From Glandiceps talaboti (Eukaryota > Hemichordata > Enteropneusta > Spengelidae), in contig NC_135561.1 of NCBI RefSeq assembly GCF_964340395.1, positions 22,885,986 to 22,933,485 of the forward strand: a stretch of 47,500 nucleotides of DNA. The letters run 5' to 3'. The notes beneath the pieces were generated by a model. That model ran no database searches, had not been told where the DNA came from, and saw only the letters and a program-made list of their open reading frames with translations. Below are positions 1 to 11,600 of the stretch, one piece after another. Position 1 is the first letter of the stretch. Each line of letters begins with the position of its first letter. Made by a program: the position numbers and the translations under genes.

Positions 1-1908
1 AAATGGACAATGTTTTCCAAAGCTACGTTTTATTTATTGATGTAGTAACTAATGGATATGCAATATCATTTGTGGTAGCGCAGAATTTTTCTTTCGACAA
101 GGCGTGAAGGAGCAGCAATCTAAAGTTTGGCCTTTACTGAAGGCATTCAGTTTACACCTGGTATAAACATATTTTTGATCAATAGCGAGGCATCAATTGA
201 ATCGTTATTATACAAAGTTATGTATTCGACTGAATAGACCCAATCATTTGTATTCAAAACTATTGTCTAGTCTCTCACGGCATTATGTTGTATGCATTGT
301 CTACGTTTCTACTAGTATAGCTATTTGGTTGGCGTTACATGTCAAGTGAAAGGAACAACATGAATAGACATGTTCTCCGCTGTTACATTTGATTACTTTG
401 TTTTTCATCGAAATTCTAAAATAAAACAGATTAAAGGACAATGTAGTACAAAATAAAGATGATAAATTCAGTATCTGAAGAATATCTTTTATAATATTTC
501 AAAGGAACAATATGAATATATGCATATTTAGTTTAGTTATTCAGCGTGAAGGTACTCTTACATTCGATTACGCAACGAAATTCCTCTTGGTCAGTCATGA
601 ATAAAGGTTGAAAGTAACAGCAGAGACACATTCTAATATACCACCCAACCCCAACCACCAACCCACCAGAAAATAGCATCTTTAATCAAATTTTATTGCA
701 TTGTTAGCTATCATTCCACGTGTTTTAGTACTCAAAGAAAATCTGACATTCAAATCCTCAACGTAAACAACATGGAAAATACCCTTCTACATCTTTTGGT
801 AATTCTCGTACACAAATAACCTTCATTGCTGGGAATAAGTAGTCACATGCCAACTTGATGACTAAGTCTATCTCATTTTGACACCATTGCAAAGTGGAAA
901 TTAATAAGCACTCATGCCTTTAACAACGATTCATTTACTTTTTAATATTATATTTCTACAGAACGTAGAGGGAGAACTGCATACAGAACAAATAACAAAA
1001 ACGTTCTAAAGTAGCTGCCATATTGACTTTTTTCATTGCTCTAGACAGTATCTCAATTGGTCAAAAGTGGGGGTAAAACATTCTAAAGGTTTCTAAAGGT
1101 GTTTTACTGAGTGATGTTTCTTTTCTATCTAATATTTGCAAGACGTCCAATTTATGTAACTTTTATGCTAATATTGAGAGGTAAAATTTCAAATTTTGCG
1201 TAGACCTAAACTTGGACTCTATATCCTGTGTAGAATGTACCTGTCCAGGATTCAATACTACATGTGTAGATACGTATTAAAACCAGATGCCAGATCTGAA
1301 AAGGAATATTTTTAACGTGTGTATGTACACTTGATAACAAGTCACATCAATACGCCGAAATTGGTCAAAAGGATGTATCATTTGGCAAGGGTAGTTCTAT
1401 ACAATAAATGAATGCCTTTATTGTAGTCACAATAACCCTTTCTGGCAAACTGTTCCAAATGTCTACGACATATTGACTGGAAAAAATATTTACGTATATC
1501 CAATCTGGATTAAAATAATTACAAAGTAATTACAATGATTTAATTGGTGTAGTAATAACAATAACCCTTTCTGGTAAACTTCCAAATGTTTACAACATGT
1601 CGACTGAAAAAATATTTTGGTATATCCAATCTGGATCTGTCTTTAAATCATTTCAATCTATATCCTCTTGTTGTTGAAGTAGATACTTTGAAAAATACAA
1701 CTGGATCATGGCGAATATGTAAATGGAAAAGTTTATATACTTCAAGCAAATCAGCTCTAATTCATCTAGTTTCTAAAGTTGTCAGTTTCAATATGCGTAA
1801 CTGTCCTCATAATTCAAGCCACCAAGCTGCGGAATCACACACCTGTGATGCAATCATTTTGCTTTGAATAGTTTCCAATCGGCCCAGCGTTTTTTAAGTT
1901 TAAGTCAT
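1..1908. other. AT-rich stretch with a short local duplication, no gene seen
   Basis: I see no exon-like coding sequence on either strand and could not find the terminal CEP164 exon here. Bases of about 1411-1519 and 1549-1638 are a diverged direct duplication sharing CAATAACCCTTTCTGG and TATATCCAATCTGGAT. Short ORFs here have no recognisable content. Confidence 0.5.
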
Positions 1909-1919
1909 GCACACACACA

Positions 1920-1964
<45 letters not shown>

Positions 1965-2069
1965 ACACAGACATTCAGACAGACAGATTGACATAGACAG
2001 ACAGACAGACAGACAGGCAGACAGACAGACAAACAGACAGACAGTCAGACAGACAGACAAACAGACTGA
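1909..2069. repeat. (CA)n followed by (CAGA)n microsatellite
   Basis: About 60 bp of CA dinucleotides run into about 100 bp of imperfect CAGA tetranucleotides. The tail just after it, containing ACCATGCCATAAACACTACT, resembles the end of an interspersed repeat also seen near 31070-31130. Confidence 0.95.
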
Positions 2070-2350
2070 CACTGCACCATGCCATAAACACTACTGAATC
2101 TTATCAGTTCAGTCGTGTTAAAAATCTACGTTTGAAAGGTTTGTTTAGACTAGAGTATTGGCTATATGTTTATCTTATTTTATGAGACTGACTTGATTCT
2201 AACATTTGGTGTACACAAATCATACAGAAATATTATTACATTATGTACACAATGAAATACATCTCACAAAACTTCAACAAAAAAATTATTCACTTGTAAA
2301 TAGTTATGATACAAAGTGTTATATAAGTTTAGTGTAAATATCAAATTAAA

Positions 2351-2635
2351 GTATGTATGTATGTATGTATGTATGTATGTATGTATGTATGTACATGTAT
2401 GTATGTATGTATGTATGTATGTATGTATGTATGTATGTATGTATGTATGTATGTATGTATGTGTGTGTATGCATGTATGTATGTATGTATGTATGTATGT
2501 ATGTATGTATGTATGTATGTATGTATGTATGTATGTATGTATCTATGTGTATGTATGTATGTATGTATGTATGTATGTATGTATGTATGTATGTATGTAT
2601 GTATGTATGTATGTATGTATGTATGTATGTATGTA
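2351..2635. repeat. (TATG)n tetranucleotide array
   Basis: This is about 70 copies of the tetranucleotide ATGT with a few interruptions. It lies in the intron just past the donor of exon 12. ORFs of about 100 codons through it, in five frames, are a by-product of the repeat and are not genes. Confidence 0.97.
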
Positions 2636-2710
2636 CATGAGTATAAGTGTATGTATATGAGCGCATACCGGTATGTATGTGTACAACACTGTTGTAAAAC
2701 AGGTACTAAC

Positions 2711-2801
2711 CTAGCTGGTACATATCCTCCATAAACTGAGCCAGCCAAGCTACTAGTTGATGATGGACCTGCTGGTGTGCTACTGTAGAATGGCTTATGT
2801 G
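2711..2801 (-). CDS. CEP164: CEP164-like exon 12 of the window (Ser/Gly linker near the C terminus)
   Basis: This 91-nt exon contributes 2 nt, 29 codons and 2 nt: after GGA GCA it reads HKPFYSSTPAGPSSTSSLAG then SVYGGYVPA. The acceptor is ACATTTTCAG and the donor GCTAG|GTTAGT. Human CEP164 has a similar short Ser/Pro linker and LGYMSASEQL after the KWRKYF block, so roughly 60-70 residues remain. I found no matching terminal exon between here and base 1. The next 350 bp downstream hold a tetranucleotide repeat. Confidence 0.75.
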
Positions 2802-5800
2802 CTGAAAATGTTAAGATACTAAAAGAGTTATTTTTTACATGTAAGGAGACACATCCCCTACTACGTAGGCTGTACGTTGTTTACATTGTTTTTACCAAAG
2901 TGACTGATAAAAATATCAATGGTAATGCTGATGTGTGAGTTAGTCGAATGCTAACCTAACTAATACTAGTACTGATGAGCTAGTCCCATACTAACCTAAC
3001 TAATACTAGCACTGATGAGCTAGTCCAATACTAACCTAACTAATACTAGCACTGATGAGCTAGTCCAATACTAACCTAACTAATACTAGTACTGATGAGC
3101 TAGTCCAATACTAACCAAAAAATACTAGCACTGATGAGCTAGTCCAATACTAACCTAACTAATACTAGTACTGATGAGCTAGTCCAATACTAACCAAAAA
3201 ATACTAGCACTGATGAGCTAGTGCAATACTAACCTGACTAATACTAGTACTGATGAGCTAGTCCAATACCAACCTAACCGATACTAGCACTGATGAGCTA
3301 GTCCAATACTAACCTAACCGATACTAGCACTGATGAGCTAGTCCAATACTAACATAACCAATACTAGTACTGATGAGCTAGTCACATACTAACCTAGTCC
3401 AATACTAACCTAACTAATACTAGCACTTATGAGCTAGTCCAATACTAACCTAACTAATACTAGTACTGATGAACTAGTCCCATACTAACCTAACTAATAC
3501 TAGCAATGATGAGCTAGTCCAATACTAACCTAACTAATACTAGTACTGATGAGCTAGTCCAATACTAACCTAACTAATACTAGTACTGATGAACTAGTCC
3601 CATACTAACCTAACTAATACTAGTACTGATGAGCTAGTCCAATACTAACCTAACTAATACTAGCACTGATAAGCTAGTCCAATACTAACCTAACTAATAC
3701 TAGCACTGATAAGCTAGTCCAATACTAACCTAACTAATACTAGCACTGATAAGCTAGTCCAATACTAACCTAACTAATACTAGCACTGATGAGCTAGTCA
3801 CATACTAACCTAACTAATACTAGTACTGATGAGCTAGTCCAATACTAACCTAACTAATACTAGCACTGATAAGCTAGTCCAATACTAACCTAACTAATAC
3901 TAGCACTGATGAGCTAGTCACATACTAACCTAACTAATACTAGCAATGATGAGCTAGTCCAATACTAACCTAACTAATACTAGTACTGATGAGCTAGTCC
4001 AATACTAACCTAACTAATACTAGCACTGATGAGCTAGTCACATACTAACCTAACTAATACTAGCACTGATGAGCTAGTCCCATACTAACCTAACTAATAC
4101 TAGCAATGATGAGCTAGTCCAATACTAACCTAACTAATACTAGTACTGATGAGCTAGTCCAATACTAACCTAACTAATACTAGCACTGATGAGCTAGTCA
4201 CATACTAACCTAACTAATACTAGTACTGATGAGCTAGTCACATACTAACCTAACTAATACTAGCACTGATGAGCTAGTCACATACTAACCTAACTAATAC
4301 TAGTACTGATGAGCTAGTCACATACTAACCTAACTAATACTAGCACTGATGAGCTAGTCCCATACTAACCTAACTAATACTAGCAATGATGAGCTAGTCC
4401 AATACTAACCTAACTAATACTAGTACTGATGAGCTAGTCACATACTAACCTAACTAATACTAGTACTGATGAGCTAGTCCCATACTAACCTAACTAATAC
4501 TAGCAATGATGAGCTAGTCCAATACTAACCTAACTAATACTAGTACTGATGAGCTAGTCCCATACTAACCTAACTAAATACTAGTACTGATGAGCTAGTC
4601 CCATACTAACCTAACTAATACTAGTACTGATGAGCTAGTCCCATACTAACCTAATAAATAATAGTACTGATGAGCTAGTCACATACCAACCTAACTAATA
4701 CTAGTACTGATGAGCTAGTCCAATACTAACCTAACTAATACTAGTACTGATGAGCTAGTCACATACTAACCTAACCGATACTAGTACTGATGAGCTAGTC
4801 CCATACTAACCTAACTAATACTAGCACTGATAAGCTAGTCACATACTAACCTAACTAAATACTAGTACTGATGAGCTAGTCACATACTAACCTAACTGAT
4901 ACTAGCAATGATGAGCTAGTCCAATACTAACCTAACTAATACTAGCACTGATGAGCTAGTCCCATACTAACCTAACCGATACTAGTACTGATGAGCTAGT
5001 CCCATACTAACCTAACTAAATACTAGTACTGATGAGCTAGTCACATACTAACCTAACCGATACTAGTACTGATGAGCTAGTCCCATACTAACCTAACTAA
5101 TACTAGTACTGATGAGCTAGTCACATACTAACCTAACTGATACTAGCAATGATGAGCTAGTCCAATACTAACCTAACTAATACTAGTACTGATGAACTAG
5201 TCCCATACTAACCTAACCAATACTAGTACTGATGAGCGAGTCCAATACTAACCTAACTAATACTAGCACTGATACGCTAGTCACACACTAACCTAACTAA
5301 ATACTAGTACTGATCAGCTAGTCCAATACTAACCTAACTAATACTAGCACTGATGCGCTAGTCACATACTAACCTAACTAATACTAGTACTGATGAGCTA
5401 GTCCAATACTAGCCTAACTAATACTAGTACTGATAAGCTAGTCACATACTAACCTAACTAATACTAGTACTGATGAGCTAGTCCCATACTAACCTAACTA
5501 ATACTAGTACTGATAAGCTAGTCACATACTAACCTAACCGATACTAGCACTGATGAGCTAGTCCAATACTAACCTAACTAATACTAGTACTGATGAGCTA
5601 GTCCAATACTAGCCTAACTAATACTAGTACTGATAAGCTAGTCACATACTAACCTAACTAATACTAGTACTGATGAGCTAGTCCCATACTAACCTAACTG
5701 ATACTAGTACTGATAAGCTAGTCACATACTAACCTAACCGATACTAGCACTGATGAGCTAGTCCAATACTAACCTAACTAATACTAGCACTGATAAGCTA

Positions 5801-8578
5801 GTCCCATACTAACCTAACTAATACTAGCACTGATAAGCTAGTCACATACTAACCTAACTAATACTAGTACTGATGAACTAGTCCCATACTAACCTAACTA
5901 ATACTAGTACTGATAAGCTAGTCACATACTAACCTAACTAATACTAGTACTGATGAGCTAGTCCAATACTAACCTAACTAATACTAGTACTGATGAGCTA
6001 GTCCAATACTAACCTAACTAATACTAGCACTGATGAGCTAGTCCCATACTAACCTAACCGATACTAGTACTGATGAGCTAGTCCAATACTAACATAACTA
6101 ATACTAGCACTGATGAGCTAGTCACATACTAACCTAACTAATACTAGTACTGATAAGCTAGTCACATACTAACCTAACTAAATACTAGTACTGATGAGCT
6201 AGTCCCATACTAACCTAACCGATACTAGTACTGATGAGCTAGTCCAATACTAACCTAACTAATACTAGCACTGATGAGCTAGTCACATACTAACCTAACT
6301 AATACTAGTACTGATAAGCTAGTCACATACTAACCTAACTAAATACTAGTACTGATGAGCTAGTCCCATACTAACCTAACCGATACTAGTACTGATGAGC
6401 TAGTCCAATACTAACCTAACTAATACTAGTACTGATGAGCTAGTCCCATACTAACCTAACTAATACTTGCCAAGTCAGAAAGTTTCATTCTTGCGCTGTA
6501 ATACACTAACCTCCAAAATATGTTTTCCACTTTCTTTCCAATGTTTGTTCGGTGGTTTCAAGTTGAGGTGGTAGTGTAACACCGACTGGTTCAAAACGAA
6601 CATCAGGTGCACTTCTTGTTCTTCCATCCCATGCAGGCATGACAAGTGGATTATGTGATGGGTAATATGTAGAGTATGGCTGGTAAGAACTATGTGATGG
6701 TTGTGTCACTGGTCTTGGTTGAGATGTTAACATCCCCATTACTTCCCCTAACTGTTTGTTTATTTTAGTCAATGATGAAGTTACACTGTCCATCTCCATG
6801 GGAGCTATGGGTCTGCTTTTTTTCAGTGATTTTAGATGACTTTCCAGCACTCCAAGGTCATCTAGTAATCGAGATGGTTGATGTTCTTGTTGTTGTCTCC
6901 TGTATATCTTACCAACTCCTTAACAATAAAGAAACAACAATGCTACCAATAAATTTTCACTAAAATATAACTTGTAAAATATTTAAAATTGGTTTCCTGC
7001 AAACATTATTATAATAGTACAAAGTGCTAAACTTACTAGAGTCTACGGTTACATAGGAATGATTGCTAAACTTACTACTAACAGTATATGGTTACATAGG
7101 AATGATTGCTAAACTTACTACAGTGTATGGTTACATAGGAATGATTGCTAAACTTACTACAGTGTAGGGTTACATAGGAATGATTGCTAAACTTACTACA
7201 GTATAGGGTTACATAGGAATGATTGCTAAACTTACTACAGTATAGGGTTACATAGGAATGATTGCTAAACTTACTACAGTATAGGGTTACATAGGAATGA
7301 TTGCAAAACTTACTACAGTATAGGGTTACATAGGAATGATTGCTAAACTTACTACAGTGTATGGTTACATAGGAATGATTGCTAAACTTACTACAGTATA
7401 GGGTTACATAGGAATAATTGCTAAACTTACTACAGTATAGGGTTACATAGGAATGATTGCTAAACATACTACAGTATAGGGTTACATAGGAATGATTGCT
7501 AAACTTACTACAGTATAGGGTTACATAGGAATGATTGCTAAACTTACTACAGTATAGGGTTACATAGGAATGATTGCTAAACTTACTACAGTATAGGGTT
7601 ACATAGGAATGATTGCAAAACTTACTACAGTATAGGGTTACATAGGAATGATTGCTAAACTTACTACAGTGTATGGTTACATAGGAATGATTGCTAAACT
7701 TACTACAGTATAGGGTTACATAGGAATAATTGCTAAACTTACTACAGTATAGGGTTACATAGGAATGATTGCTAAACATACTACAGTATAGGGTTACATA
7801 GGAATGATTGCTAAACTTACTACAGTATAGGGTTACATAGGAATGATTGCTAAACTTACTACAGTATAGGGTTACATAGGAATGATTGCTAAACTTACTA
7901 CAGTATAGGGTTACATAGGAATGATTGCTAAACTTACTACAGTATAGGGTTACATAGGAATGATTGCTAAACTTACTACAGTATAGGGTTACATAGGAAT
8001 GATTGCTAAACTTACTACAGTATAGGGTTACAAGTGACTGTTTTCAGAGTCACTTACTTACCTGGTACATAATCTTCACCAAAGTCACTGCTACTGACAC
8101 CTCTACTCTTTTCAGAGTCACTTACTTACCTGGTATATAATCTTCACCAAAGTCACTGCTACTGACACCCCTACTCTTTTCGGAGTCACTTACTTACCTG
8201 GTACATAATCTTCACCAAAGTCACTGCTACTGACACCCCTACTGTTTTCAGAGTCACTTACTTACCTGGTACATAATCTTCACCAAAGTCACTGCTACTG
8301 ACACCACTACTGTTTTCAGAGTCACTTATATCCCAATCTGTTCTAGACCGGCCTCTCCTTGCACCCATAGTCTCAGCATCTTGGAATAGACTCTCTGTAT
8401 TATCAGGACTCGATGTCTGTTGGGAATACCAACAACAATTACTACCACTTCCACTACTACTACTACTACCACCACCATCACCACCACCACCACCACCACC
8501 ACTGCTGCTGCTGCAGCTGCTGCTACTACTACTACTACTATTACTACTACTACCACTACCACCACTATCATCACCACG

Positions 8579-8636
<58 letters not shown>

Positions 8637-11600
8637 TTACTACTACTACTACTACTATTACTACTACCACCACCACCACCACCACCACCACTAATACTAT
8701 TTAGTAATGTTGTCATCCTTACATAGGTGACTATTTAGTAATGTTGTCATCCTTACATTACATAGGTGACTATTTAGTAATGTTGTCATCCTTACATAGG
8801 TGACTATTTAGTAATGTTGTCATCCTTACATTACATAGGTGACTATTTAGTAATGTTGTCATCCTTACATTACATAGGTGACTATTTAGTAATGTTGTCA
8901 TCCCTACATTACATAGGTGACTATTTAGTAATGTTGTCATCCTTACATAGGTGACTATTTAGTAATGTTGTCATCCTTACATTACATAGGTGACTATTTA
9001 GTAATGTTGTCATCCTTACATTACATAGGTGACTATTTAGTAATGTTGTCATCCTTACATTACATAGGTGACTATAATAGCAATGTTGTCTTGACATATT
9101 TACAAATTAGACTGTAAATGAATGTCAAATTGTAGGACTCACCACTTCAGCTAAAGATACTTCCAATAGCTTAAGTTTCTGTTCTTTCTCCTTTACAAGT
9201 CTATGGCCAGCACTCATGTTAACCATGGCTTTATCCAACTCTAAGGCTTCCTATCAACACAGACAGACATACATGTACAGTCAGACAGTAGTTAATCAGC
9301 TGATAATGGCCACTGTGCCCATACATGTAGTATATGATGATGTCTAGATGGGGTTTATTGATTATACTCACTTTGAGAAGATAGACAGGGTGAAAAGTAT
9401 GTCACTTTGAGAAGATAGACAGAGTAGAAAGTATGTCACTTTGAGAAGATAGACAGGGTGAAAAGTATGTCACTTTGAGAAGATAGAGAGTAGAAAGTAT
9501 GTGACTTTGAGAAGATAGACAGGGTGAAAAGTATGTCACTTTGAGAAGATAGACAGAGTAGAAAGTATGTCACTTTGAGAAGATAGACAGGGTGAAAAGT
9601 ATGTCACTTTGAGAAGATAGACAGAATGAAAAGTATATCACTTTGAGAAGATAGACAGGGTGAAAAGTATGTCACTTTGAGAAGATAGACAGGGTGTAAA
9701 GTATGTCACTTTCAGAAGATAGACAGAGTGTAAAGTATGTCACTTTGAGAAGATAGACAGAGTGTAAAGTATGTCACTTTGAGAAGTTAGACAGAGTAAA
9801 AAGTATGTCACTTTGAGAAGTTAGACAGAGTAAAAAGTATGTCACTTTGAGAAGATAGACAGGGTGTAAAGAATGTCACTTTGAGAAGATAGACAGAGTA
9901 GAAAGTATGTCACTTTGAGAAGATAGACAGAGTAGAAAGTATGTCACTTTGAGAAGATAGACAGAGTAGAAAGTATGTCACTTTGAGAAGATAGACAGAG
10001 TAGAAAGTATGTCACTTTGAGAAGTTAGACAGAGTAGAAAGTATGTCACTTTGAGAAGATAGACAGAGTAGAAAGTATGTCACTTTGAGAAGATAGACAG
10101 AGTAGAAAGTATGTCACTTTGAGAAGTTAGACAGAGTAGAAAGTATGTCACTTTGAGAAGTTAGACAGAGTAGAAAGTATGTCACTTTGAGAAGTTAGAC
10201 CGAGTAGAAAGTATGTCACTTTGAGAAGATAGACAGAGTAGAAAGTATGTCACTTTGAGAAGTTAGACAGAGTAAAAAGTATGTCACTTTGAGAAGTTAG
10301 ACAGAGTAGAAAGTACATCACTTTGAGAAGATAGACAGAATGAAAAGTATGTCACTTTGAGAAGATAGACAGGGTGAAAAGTACGTCACTTTGAGAAGAT
10401 AGACAGAGTAAAAAGTATGTCACATTGAGAAGATAGACAGGGTGAAAAGTATGTCACTTTGAGAAGATAGACAGAGTGTAAAGTATGTGACTTTGAGAAG
10501 TTAGACAGAGTAAAAAGTATGTCACTTTGAGAAGTTAGACAGACTAAAAAGTATGTCACTTTGAGAAGATAGACAGAGTAAAAAGTATGTCACTTTGAGA
10601 AGTTAGACAGAATGAAAAGTATGTCACTTTCAGAAGTTAGACAGAGTAGAAAGTATGTCACTTTGAGAAGATAGACAGGGTGAAAAGTATATCACTTTGA
10701 GAAGATAGACAGAATGAAAAGGATGTCACTTTGAGAAGTTAGACAGAGTGTAAAGTATGTCACTTTGAGAAGATAGACAGGGTGAAAAGTATGTCACTTT
10801 GAGAAGATAGACAGAGTGTAAAGTATGTCACTTTGAGAAGATAGACAGAATGAAAAGTATGTGACTTTGAGAAGATAGACAGGGTGAAAAGTATGTCACT
10901 TTGAGAAGATAGACAGGGTGAAAAGTATGTCACTTTGAGAAGTTAGACAGAGTAAAAAGTATGTCACTTTGAGAATATAGACAGAGTAGAAAGTATGTCA
11001 CTTTGAGAAGATAGACAGGGTGAAAAGTATGTCACTTTGAGAAGTTAGACAGAGTAAAAAGTATGTCACTTTGAGAAGATAGACAGAGTAGAAAGTATGT
11101 CACTTTGAGAAGATAGACAGAGTAGAAAGTATGTCACTTTGAGAAGATAGACAGGGTGAAAAGTATGTGACTTTGAGAAGTTAGACAGAGTAAAAAGTAT
11201 GTGACTTTGAGAAGATAGACAGGGTGTAAAGTACGTCACTTTGAGAATTAGACAGAGTTGTGTAATTATCACTTTGTAATAATAAGTATGGAGTTGTATT
11301 AAGGTTATAGACCACGTTCAATGTCCCTTGCTGATATTGGTTTGCAGTTAAGAAAGTAATGATTATACACATCCATAACTATACATTTTCTGAAAGCTCT
11401 TGATCCACTCTTTACAATGAAATTAGTAAAATTTGGTTTTATGTACTTCAGATCACGTGACCTCTACATACGTGATAATTTGCATGTTTGGTTCAACAAA
11501 AATTAGCTCCTTCAAATTTCGACCAACAATAGAAAACGACGCACAGTGTTTATCACCACATCAGTGGCTACAAAACCGTGTCTCAGATTTTTCCTATCTG

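Noticed and set aside
1-2710. Terminal CEP164 exon
   Set aside because: I searched the minus strand for a Trp-containing helix like the vertebrate end (NRRWLE) and found none that was convincing.
2316-2748. ORFs of 95-135 codons on both strands
   Set aside because: They come from the (TATG)n repeat, which is open in several frames.
2935-6468. Regularly spaced repeats resembling a CRISPR array
   Set aside because: Units are directly contiguous with no unique spacers, there are no cas genes, and the DNA is from an animal.
7078-7779. 233-codon minus-strand ORF with 13-residue repeats
   Set aside because: The unit is 39 bp, a multiple of three, so a stop-free frame stays open through the array. 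There is no start context, splice support or flanking coding sequence.
8266-8416. Exon 10 ending at the first GTAAGT (after CCAG)
   Set aside because: It leaves phase 1, and the exon 11 acceptor then runs into a stop. The overlapping second GTAAGT fits.
8258-8716. 152-codon ORF with poly-Ser/Gly, proposed as a Ser-rich extension of exon 10
   Set aside because: The poly-Ser part comes from the trinucleotide run. A good acceptor lies at 8417-8418 and joins exon 9 in phase, so only 8262-8416 is exon.
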